Positions 1 through 5,691 of a stretch of 6,915 nt of DNA are shown here, in pieces. This stretch comes from Terriglobales bacterium. GTDB lineage: Bacteria; Acidobacteriota; Terriglobia; Terriglobales; Gp1-AA117. Where the stretch lies: positions 1 through 6,915 of the forward strand of contig JASLFF010000319.1 in NCBI GenBank assembly GCA_030150795.1, read 5' to 3'. The translations under genes and the position numbers were made by a program. Numbering within the stretch: the first letter of the stretch is position 1; the number at the start of each line of letters is the position of its first letter. The notes below the pieces were generated by a model. That model ran no database searches. It was given only the letters and a program-made list of their open reading frames with translations, and was not told the DNA's origin.

Positions 1-14
1 AGGTTATGGAGTGA

Positions 15-890
15 TCAGCGAACCAGCCGAAACATGCGGTCCCAACGCGCCAAGTCCAGCAGGTGGGCCAGTATCTGTCCTGAATGAATGAGTTTATCAC
101 TGGAGCGCCCGGGTTCCGAGCCTTTGACCGAGAGATAGATCACCAAGGGCCTACCCACGATGTTGGCCCGAGGGACAAATCCCCAGTACCGGCTGTCCAG
201 GCTATTGTCACGATTGTCGCCCATCACAAAATAATGGTCCGCTGGCACTACAAGTTCGCCGCCATTTACATAATTCGACAATTCATATCGCCAACGGCGA
301 TCAATGTCCCGGGAATAGCCACGCTGGTTGGGAAAGTTGTCACGGTATCCATCGGGTATCCATTGCTTATGGATCGCATAATTTTCCTGCAGCGGATTGC
401 CATTCACATAGACTATTTTGTCGCGCAGCCGGATATGGTCTCCGGGCATGCCAATCACGCGTTTCACCAGGAATTGCGACGCATCGACGGGAAAATAAAA
501 AACTACAATGTCCCCTCGTTCGATTTTCCCATACGGCAACAGGTGTGCCGATCCCGGCAAGCCGGCATAATGCAGCTTATCCACAAGCAGGAAGTCGCCG
601 ACAAGCAGCGTATTTTCCATGGACCCCGAGGGAATTTGAAACGCCTGAACGATAAACGTAATTACGAAAATGCTGAAAATGACAACTGTGAAGAAGGCCT
701 GGATCCCGAAAAGGTCCTTCGGTTCTCGATGTCCCTGATGCTGTGGAAGAGCCTGCGGTGCAGTCTGTGCTGATGCAACGGCGGGCTCTACGGTCGGCGG
801 ATCCGCGCTCGGGTGCAAAGGCATTGCTTCAACCGGCGCCGCCTCCGCTGCCGTTACTTTTTCTTCCGAGTTCTGATCTTGATCGTTCAT
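15..890 (-). CDS. lepB: Signal peptidase I
   Basis: A 291-residue membrane serine protease that removes signal peptides from proteins leaving through Sec or Tat, acting on the periplasmic face. Residues 1-58 are an Ala/Pro/Gln/Glu-rich cytoplasmic extension of low complexity. Residues 63-84 are the single membrane segment. The catalytic Ser90 sits in IPSGSM (86-91). The general-base Lys143 sits in FLVKRVIGMPGD (140-151). The MGDNRDNSLDSRYWGFVP box (223-240) is intact, so the Ser-Lys dyad enzyme should be active. Between the last two boxes, about 166-212 includes an insert (around IPDGYRDNFPNQRGYSRDID) longer than in compact Gram-positive enzymes. There is one membrane span, not the two of E. 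coli LepB. The ATG lies inside the end of rnc, so the two are translationally coupled. It is the last gene of the run seen here; only 14 bases follow the stop. The neighbouring TPR proteins are plausible substrates. Confidence 0.97.
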   Translation of the reverse strand: MNDQDQNSEEKVTAAEAAPVEAMPLHPSADPPTVEPAVASAQTAPQALPQHQGHREPKDLFGIQAFFTVVIFSIFVITFIVQAFQIPSGSMENTLLVGDFLLVDKLHYAGLPGSAHLLPYGKIERGDIVVFYFPVDASQFLVKRVIGMPGDHIRLRDKIVYVNGNPLQENYAIHKQWIPDGYRDNFPNQRGYSRDIDRRWRYELSNYVNGGELVVPADHYFVMGDNRDNSLDSRYWGFVPRANIVGRPLVIYLSVKGSEPGRSSDKLIHSGQILAHLLDLARWDRMFRLVR

Positions 891-1648
891 TCATTCTCAG
901 CCTGGCCGCGCAAATGCTCCAACGCCTGCTTAGCAGCAAGTTGTTCCGCTTTCTTTTTCGTTCCGCCTTCGGCCCGGGCCACATATTCCATCTTGCTTTG
1001 TCCCTGGATATAGATTCTTGCTTCTACAGTGAACGTCTTGCGATGGTCCGGCCCCTCTTCCTTCACCGTGACATAGACAGGCTGCTGTCGTCCGCTCGAT
1101 TGCAAAAGCTCCTGCAACGCAGATTTGTGGTCCGCAAGGCTGAATTCATTTTCTCCGTCAGCAGTGATTGCCTCCAACTCGGATTCCAGAATCTGCCGGA
1201 TAATGAACTCCCGTGTCTTTTCCAGCCCCGCATCCAGGTACATGGCGGCAATTACGGCTTCTATGGCGTCGGAAAGCAATGTCCCTTTTGACCGGCCACC
1301 GCTACGCTCCTCACCGCGCCCCAATCGAAGATACTTTCCCAGCCCGATCCTTGTTGCAACGCCTACCAGATGTTCCGCGCTCACCAGGTGCGCCTTAAGT
1401 TTTGATAGCTGGCCTTCATGAAACGTAGGAAATCTTTCGAAGAGTAGCTGGCTTGTCACCAGCCCGAGCACTGCATCCCCTAGAAATTCAAACTGTTCAT
1501 TGTCGAGCTTCTCAACAGAAGCATCCGGTCCGCCCGCCTTGGATTCTTCATGCGCGTGCGAACTGTGCGTCAGCGCTCGCTCCAGCATCTCCGGACGCTT
1601 GAAGGTGTGGCCCAGCGCGGCTTGTAGTGCTGCGAGATCAGAATTCAT
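887..1648 (-). CDS. rnc: Ribonuclease III
   Basis: A 253-residue endonuclease that cuts double-stranded RNA, mainly for rRNA precursor processing and turnover of structured mRNAs; it works in the cytoplasm as a homodimer. Residues 5-155 are the catalytic domain. The signature NEQFEFLGDAVLGLV (50-64) supplies Glu51, Glu54 and Asp58. The second metal-binding cluster, LLSDAIEAVIAAMYLDAG (124-141), supplies Asp127 and Glu130. All five expected acidic residues are present. Residues 172-247 are the double-stranded-RNA-binding domain, ending in GTKKKAEQLAAKQALEHL. Compared with E. coli RNase III there are roughly a dozen extra polar residues (31-48) just before the signature. The ATG has no good ribosome site and sits 11 bases after the TPR gene, suggesting coupled translation. 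Its TGA overlaps the lepB start by 4 bases. In E. coli lepB precedes rnc; here the order is reversed. Confidence 0.97.
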   Translation of the reverse strand: MNSDLAALQAALGHTFKRPEMLERALTHSSHAHEESKAGGPDASVEKLDNEQFEFLGDAVLGLVTSQLLFERFPTFHEGQLSKLKAHLVSAEHLVGVATRIGLGKYLRLGRGEERSGGRSKGTLLSDAIEAVIAAMYLDAGLEKTREFIIRQILESELEAITADGENEFSLADHKSALQELLQSSGRQQPVYVTVKEEGPDHRKTFTVEARIYIQGQSKMEYVARAEGGTKKKAEQLAAKQALEHLRGQAENE

Positions 1649-1659
1649 GGTGAGGGCAC

Positions 1660-2550
1660 TTACTGCGATTCCGTTGATGATCCATTGCGCGGGCCTCTGG
1701 CCAGTGCTGCCAGCCGCTCATGTTCAACTTCCGCCAGCTTCTGCAATTCAGGATCAGAACTGGCAAGTTGCAGCGCCTGCTGTATGGAACCAAGAGCGGC
1801 GGCATATTTCTTTCGATGGTCTTGCGCCAGCGCCAGGTGGTACCAGGTGTGGCCATCTGGCCGGAATTTGGCCAGCTCCGTTGCCATCTTCAGGTCCTTT
1901 TCCGCGCCTGCATCATCGCCCGTCTTAAGCTTCATGATCCCAAGAGCAGAATACGCCATGGATTGCAGCGTGGTCTTATATGCCGCAGCCCCGCCTGACG
2001 GCTCTGAATAACCGGCTTCAGCAGCCTGAATGGCACGCGATGCGTTGTGCTTGATTGTGCTGACCTTCTTGTCCTTGTCCCGATCATGATCGCCCAGCGA
2101 ATCAGCCAGGGTTGTGGCCATAAGCACCAGCGCCAAGGGATTGTCAGGATCAAGAGCCAGAACACGTTCGCTCATGGCCAGCATTTTTTCCGGATTATTC
2201 TCTTTCTGATATTGCAGCATCGCGCTGGAATAAAGATACCGGCGCAATTCGCTGGTGGGATACCGGTTCGAGAAATCAATTGCCGCGGCTTCCGCCCTGG
2301 CGGCGCCAGTCAATACGTAAGCTGCATTGAAGTCGGTGCGTTCCTGTTCACTTCGCGCCAAAGGATGTCTCGGCGCTGAATCCGGCTGCGACCCACTCTG
2401 CGCGTTTGCCGGTCCTCCCCATGCATTCATCGGAGCCACGGACAAGAAGAGAGCGACCAAGCCGAGCGCTAGCTTGGCAAAAACTGGCCTGCAACCCGGA
2501 AACCATGCCGTAGTTCGAGCGCCCGCTACTTCTCTATATGCTGAACTCAT
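1660..2550 (-). CDS. Secreted TPR-repeat protein (paralog B of a tandem pair)
   Basis: A 296-residue paralog of the gene before it. In a hand alignment of its residues 71-159 with residues 50-138 of the neighbour, 56 of 89 positions are identical. The shared blocks include ENNPEKML, LDPDN, LADSL, TLQSMA, SALGI and WYHLALAQDH. The repeats lie at about 90-145, 194-222 and 235-262. An acidic DHDRDKD stretch (154-160) replaces the neighbour's DSDTD. The N-terminus is unusual: the hydrophobic export core (about 26-40, LALGLVALFLSVAP) sits behind a 25-residue front, long for a signal peptide, so the start may be misplaced or the protein may stay membrane-anchored. No clear ribosome site precedes the ATG. 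The gene starts 15 bases after the neighbour's TAG in the same frame, so translation probably depends on reinitiation. It ends 11 bases before rnc. Confidence 0.85.
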   Translation of the reverse strand: MSSAYREVAGARTTAWFPGCRPVFAKLALGLVALFLSVAPMNAWGGPANAQSGSQPDSAPRHPLARSEQERTDFNAAYVLTGAARAEAAAIDFSNRYPTSELRRYLYSSAMLQYQKENNPEKMLAMSERVLALDPDNPLALVLMATTLADSLGDHDRDKDKKVSTIKHNASRAIQAAEAGYSEPSGGAAAYKTTLQSMAYSALGIMKLKTGDDAGAEKDLKMATELAKFRPDGHTWYHLALAQDHRKKYAAALGSIQQALQLASSDPELQKLAEVEHERLAALARGPRNGSSTESQ

Positions 2551-2565
2551 AGATACAACTGCATT

Positions 2566-3417
2566 CTACTTTGGAGGCTGCGCTGAAAGCTTTTCCGGCG
2601 ACGAGGACGCGCCGCCGGTGAGCGTGAGCAACCGGCTCTGCTCGCCCCTGGCAAGGTCCCTCAGGTCGGCATTCGCGCCCATGACCTGCAACGCGCGATT
2701 AATGGAAGCTAAGGCCTCTGTATATTTTTTCTGGTGGTCCTGCGCCAGTGCAAGATGGTACCAAATATAAGGATCCGGCTGGCTTTGGTTCAAGTCAGCC
2801 GAAAGTCTTAATTCCTTCTCTGCTTCCGAGTTGTCCTCTGTCTTCAGCGCAACGATTCCGAGCGCCGAATGGGCCATCGACTGCAATGTGTTCTTGAATA
2901 CCTTCACCTGCTCAGGGCTTGCGTTGGCAGGAGGGGTGAAACCCGAATCGAGAGTATCCAGCGCATGTGTAGCGTTTGTCTTTACGCGCGCAATTTTCGC
3001 TTGCCTGTCAGTATCGCTGTCACTCAGGCTGTCCGCCAGGACTGTTGCCGTAAGCACCAGCGCGATTGAATTGTCAGGGTCAAGGCGCAATACTTTCTCT
3101 CCCACACTCAACATTTTTTCCGGATTGTTTTCGTTTTGGTATTCATGCATGGCCTTGGAATAAAGATAAGACTTTAATTCGCTGTCAGGATATTTGGCCG
3201 AAAAATCATCCGCAGCCTTCTCTGAAGCTGCTCCGCCGGCGATGGCATAAGCAGCGTTGTAATCGTTAAATTCCGGATGCGTCTTGGCTTGCGGCACGTG
3301 CTTCCCTGCCGGCTGCGTTTGTTTACCATTACCGCCGGCCGCCTGTTGCGCAAACAAGGCTGCGCTGAGCCAGCACAACATCATGAGGAAGAAAGCGCTC
3401 CGAGAAAACTTTTTCAT
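2566..3417 (-). CDS. Secreted TPR-repeat protein (paralog A of a tandem pair)
   Basis: A 283-residue periplasmic protein of unknown specific role. Residues 1-23 are a clear signal peptide (MKKFSRSAFFLMMLCWLSAALFA, cleavage before QQ). A Gly/Gln/Lys-rich linker runs to about 48. Residues 50-245 are helical repeats: an AxxFSAKYPDSEL-type helix pair (69-81), a TPR around NPEKMLSVGEKVLRLDPDN (98-116), one around TLQSMAHSALGIVALK (177-192) with its partner helix, and one at WYHLALAQDHQKKYTEAL (219-236). An acidic alternating stretch, DSDTD (133-137), sits after the DPDN repeat. The tail is Ser/Pro-rich. TPRs act as scaffolds, so an assembly or binding role in the envelope is likely, with no partner visible. 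The ATG overlaps the previous gene by 4 bases, with AAGGCGG upstream. It is closely related to the next gene. Confidence 0.87.
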   Translation of the reverse strand: MKKFSRSAFFLMMLCWLSAALFAQQAAGGNGKQTQPAGKHVPQAKTHPEFNDYNAAYAIAGGAASEKAADDFSAKYPDSELKSYLYSKAMHEYQNENNPEKMLSVGEKVLRLDPDNSIALVLTATVLADSLSDSDTDRQAKIARVKTNATHALDTLDSGFTPPANASPEQVKVFKNTLQSMAHSALGIVALKTEDNSEAEKELRLSADLNQSQPDPYIWYHLALAQDHQKKYTEALASINRALQVMGANADLRDLARGEQSRLLTLTGGASSSPEKLSAQPPK

Positions 3418-4946
3418 GGCTTGGCCGCCTTTCCCACCTGATATGGCGCAGCCAACCCTCGTTCGGCTGCTCCACGAGTATCGGCGGAGGGATCGCCTGC
3501 GGCCAGCGCTGCCCGATAGTGTTCCACGGCAACATCGCGCTTTTCCTGAATATCAAAGATTCGCCCAAGATAGATATGGCTCCAGGCAAGCATCCGGGGA
3601 TCATGCACTGACGCGACCGCCTGTTCAAAGCTCATCCGGGCTTCTTCCATTTTTCCAGTAAGAGTAGCGATTCTGGCCAGGATAAAAACCGCATGTCCCG
3701 GCGCTTCACCGCCATGATTGTGCTGCAAAACTTCATTCGCGAGCTTCTGCGCGCCATCACGATCGCCGGCCGCGAGTTTCTGCTCGGCTACGTTCAGCAG
3801 GTAGTCTTCATTGGGCGCAGGCTGAACTGCACTTACAATTTCTGGCGTAGCCTCATCGCGAAACGCTACTTCGCGCGCTCTTTTTCGCTCCCGGTCCAGG
3901 CTGATGGTGTGCAGCAGATTGCCGTAGGCATTCTTTAGCCCGGTTGAGTCCTTTTCAAAATCACCCAGTTGATCGTAAAAAACACGGGTCAGAACGAACC
4001 CTTCTTCTACCGATCTCTGCACGTAAGCATTTCTGGCTGGCTCATTGGATTTCGGAATCGTGGTGCGTGCCTCAATGGCGCGAATCAGGCACTCGTTGAC
4101 CATGAGCGAAATATCGTTCTTGAATGCCGCGGCCATTGGCGCCTTGCGCACATCTTCCAGAATCGGCTCCAACTGCTTCAGTGTGTTTCCATGCGAGAGC
4201 GCCATAGGATCGAGCACAAAATGGAGATACGTGTGGCGGAGTTCCGGAAAGCGTATATGCCTTTCATGGTCGGGTGACACCACCATGTAATAGTTAGTGC
4301 CAAAGTTTCTCGAATCAACCTGCGCCGGCGAAAGCTGCGGCTCCATGTAAATCACAAATCGCTGGCCGGGATAGTTGTTGAATGGGACCTTTAAATAAAG
4401 GTCTGTTTGGGTAAGCAACTGAGAAACCGGATCGTGAAGCTGATTGACCAGCGCTTGATACTCCGGTTGATGCTTCCGCCAGAGGGCCTCGATATTCCCG
4501 GCCTGATAGAACTTTTTCAAAGGCGAGATAACGCCCAATACACGTCCGGCGTCGGGAGCCAGATCAGCTTCAGGAATCGTGGGAGCGAACTCAGGCGCAG
4601 GCCCCAAATCCAGCGCGAGAGAAAGATAAGGTGTTACGTCATTATCTTTGCCGGGAACCTGGTGATCAATCCAAAATTGGCATATCGCATTTCCGGCCTG
4701 TTTCGCCTCCGGAGACTGATTCAGGGCGCTGCGCACTTCCGTCCGAACCGCCTGGCGAAGCGGCATAGAGTTTTCCAGGCCGGCATCATAGCCGCAACTG
4801 TTTAAGGCAGCAGCGAGCGTAAAAAACGTCTCGCTGACTTCCAGTTGGGCCTTGGTGGCCTGGGCCAAACATGTGCCGGAAGCCGCTGCCAGCAGCAGTA
4901 CAGACCAGAAAAATGGTTGAAGTTTCCGCTTCAGGGTCCCCTCCAA
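3414..4946 (-). CDS. Secreted TPR protein with degenerate zincin-like (HTYLH) domain
   Basis: A 510-residue exported protein I cannot name. Residues 6-28 are a signal peptide: a KRK front, the hydrophobic SVLLLAAASG, and probable cleavage after CLA (28). Residues 30-370 form a large domain with two Cys (51 and 89) that could pair outside the cytoplasm. At 235-247, ELRHTYLHFVLDP looks like the HExxH helix of zinc metalloproteases with Glu replaced by Thr (His238, His242). At 284-293, NECLIRAIEA resembles the Glu-bearing third-ligand helix of gluzincins. This suggests a protease fold that has lost catalysis, or chance similarity. Residues 380-484 hold about three TPR-like helix pairs (380-409, 417-446, 452-484), used for protein-protein contacts. 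The start is unclear (TTG at 4946 or CTG at 4934). The stop overlaps the next TPR gene by ATGA. It is the first gene of the five-gene run and the likely promoter-proximal cistron. Location is probably periplasmic. Confidence 0.85.
   Translation of the reverse strand: MEGTLKRKLQPFFWSVLLLAAASGTCLAQATKAQLEVSETFFTLAAALNSCGYDAGLENSMPLRQAVRTEVRSALNQSPEAKQAGNAICQFWIDHQVPGKDNDVTPYLSLALDLGPAPEFAPTIPEADLAPDAGRVLGVISPLKKFYQAGNIEALWRKHQPEYQALVNQLHDPVSQLLTQTDLYLKVPFNNYPGQRFVIYMEPQLSPAQVDSRNFGTNYYMVVSPDHERHIRFPELRHTYLHFVLDPMALSHGNTLKQLEPILEDVRKAPMAAAFKNDISLMVNECLIRAIEARTTIPKSNEPARNAYVQRSVEEGFVLTRVFYDQLGDFEKDSTGLKNAYGNLLHTISLDRERKRAREVAFRDEATPEIVSAVQPAPNEDYLLNVAEQKLAAGDRDGAQKLANEVLQHNHGGEAPGHAVFILARIATLTGKMEEARMSFEQAVASVHDPRMLAWSHIYLGRIFDIQEKRDVAVEHYRAALAAGDPSADTRGAAERGLAAPYQVGKAAKP
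4938..4944 (-). promoter_or_regulatory. Shine-Dalgarno-like GGAGGGG implying a CTG start at 4934
   Basis: GGAGGGG begins at the third base of the TTG that is the first conventional start of the 510-residue gene, so it cannot serve that TTG. Five bases after its GGAGG core comes an in-frame CTG (4934-4932). From there the protein would begin (M)KRKLQPFFW, a textbook signal-peptide front. No ATG, GTG or TTG alternative is present nearby. The true start is therefore either a rare CTG or a TTG without a ribosome site. Confidence 0.5.
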
Positions 4947-4963
4947 AATGTGTGGGAAACTTA

Positions 4964-4993
4964 AGTTTAGGCCAGAAAAACAGAAAGGGTCAA
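4964..4993 (-). promoter_or_regulatory. Candidate housekeeping promoter for the TPR-rnc-lepB run, embedded in the terminator
   Basis: On the minus strand TTGACC (4993-4988) matches 5 of 6 bases of the -35 consensus. TAAACT (4969-4964) matches 4 of 6 of the -10 consensus. The spacer is 18 bases. Transcription would begin near 4957, giving a leader of roughly 10-25 bases before the first gene. The -35 box lies in the 3' arm of the terminator hairpin, so the end of one unit and the start of the next share bases. The match is seen; promoter activity is inferred. Confidence 0.45.
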
Positions 4994-5016
4994 ACCCTTC
5001 AGGGTCTGACCCTTCC
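4983..5016 (-). terminator. Strong intrinsic terminator after the sigma/anti-sigma pair
   Basis: Read on the minus strand, the arms 5016-5002 and 4997-4983 form a 15-base-pair stem (two of the pairs are G-U) around a UGAA tetraloop. UGUUUUUCUGG follows. The outer 8 bases are a perfect inverted repeat, AAGGGTCA and TGACCCTT. It starts 15 bases after the TAG of the anti-sigma gene. Stem strength, tight loop and the U run together make a convincing Rho-independent terminator. Confidence 0.8.
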
Positions 5017-5031
5017 AGATAGTCAGAGAAG

Positions 5032-5691
5032 CTATCCCTTCACGTTTATATGGGAAAAGGACATGATTGCCTTTCCCGGGACAGGCCGGCCAAAGGACTG
5101 CGCCGGAACGAAAATTGTAAACAGCAAAGCGCGGTTCAGCTGCGCCTTTATTTCTTCGTCGTCGCGTCCGGAAATAATGCGAAAGTTCTCCACGCGACCG
5201 GTAGTATCCACATACGTCTCAATGACCACCGGAGAATCCAGGCTCAACTGGTTCTCAGGATACTCAGAGACCTGCAGCCGCGGGGGCGTGTAAAAGGTTG
5301 ACGGAACATCGTCATTGGCGCTGACCTGTGCCGGCACCAGCAGCACGATCAAAGCACCAAAGAAGATCACTGCGGAAAGAACGCCTGCGGTAGCCGGAAC
5401 CATGAAGCCCTGAAACGCATTTTCCAGTCGCAGCACGCACCGCTGGAACAATCCCAGCGAATTGCGAGAACGGGTACTGGAAATGGCTACACGGATCTTT
5501 AACGCCAGATCAGAGGGGGGCTGACGGCGTCCAAGCGATGAAACCAGCGAGCGTGTACTTTCCAAAAGCGAGTATTCTTTCTGGCAATTCGCGCATTGCT
5601 CCAGATGGGCGAAGATCTCGTGCATCTCCGTACCACTGACGGCGCGATCCAGATACGATGAGAACAGGGGCCGGGCCTCTGTACATCTCAT
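5032..5691 (-). CDS. Membrane-anchored zinc-finger anti-sigma factor with TonB-C-like periplasmic domain
   Basis: A 219-residue partner of the preceding sigma factor, predicted to hold it inactive at the membrane until an envelope signal arrives. Residues 1-40 form a zf-HC2 / ZAS-type zinc finger: Cys3, then His29-x3-Cys33-x2-Cys36 (HLEQCANC). Residues 41-97 are a cytoplasmic linker. Residues 98-123 are one hydrophobic membrane segment ending in VPAQVSA. Residues 127-219 would be periplasmic; from about 154 the pattern VVIETYVDTTGRVENFRIISG, then RALLFTIFVPAQSFGRPV, resembles the C-terminal domain of TonB. The TonB likeness is a pattern judgement, not a profile hit. The gene overlaps the sigma factor stop by 4 bases and has its own GGAGG site. 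A strong terminator follows it, so sigma and anti-sigma appear to form a closed two-gene unit. The anti-sigma role is well supported by motif plus position; the sensed signal is unknown. Confidence 0.87.
   Translation of the reverse strand: MRCTEARPLFSSYLDRAVSGTEMHEIFAHLEQCANCQKEYSLLESTRSLVSSLGRRQPPSDLALKIRVAISSTRSRNSLGLFQRCVLRLENAFQGFMVPATAGVLSAVIFFGALIVLLVPAQVSANDDVPSTFYTPPRLQVSEYPENQLSLDSPVVIETYVDTTGRVENFRIISGRDDEEIKAQLNRALLFTIFVPAQSFGRPVPGKAIMSFSHINVKG

Noticed and set aside
84..773. Long plus-strand open frame (229 codons) opposite lepB
   Set aside because: It lies wholly antisense to an unmistakable signal peptidase gene, and its translation shows no recognisable domain. It is a shadow of the real coding strand.
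743..1291. Plus-strand open frame (182 codons) spanning the rnc/lepB junction
   Set aside because: It is antisense to two firmly identified genes and has no motif or ribosome site of note.
4190..4250. Active zinc metalloprotease
   Set aside because: The catalytic Glu of HExxH is Thr here, so I report only a zincin-like pattern and not an active protease.
4407..4805. Plus-strand open frame of 132 codons opposite the 510-residue TPR gene
   Set aside because: It is basic, low-information sequence antisense to a gene with a signal peptide and repeats; no independent support.
4860..4880. Possible lipoprotein lipobox around Cys26 of the 510-residue protein
   Set aside because: The residues before Cys are Ser-Gly-Thr and the hydrophobic -3 residue of a lipobox is missing; ordinary cleavage after CLA fits better.
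5018..5036. Small inverted repeat GATAG/CTATC at the anti-sigma stop codon
   Set aside because: Only 5-base arms with a 9-base loop and no U run; the strong hairpin just downstream explains termination.
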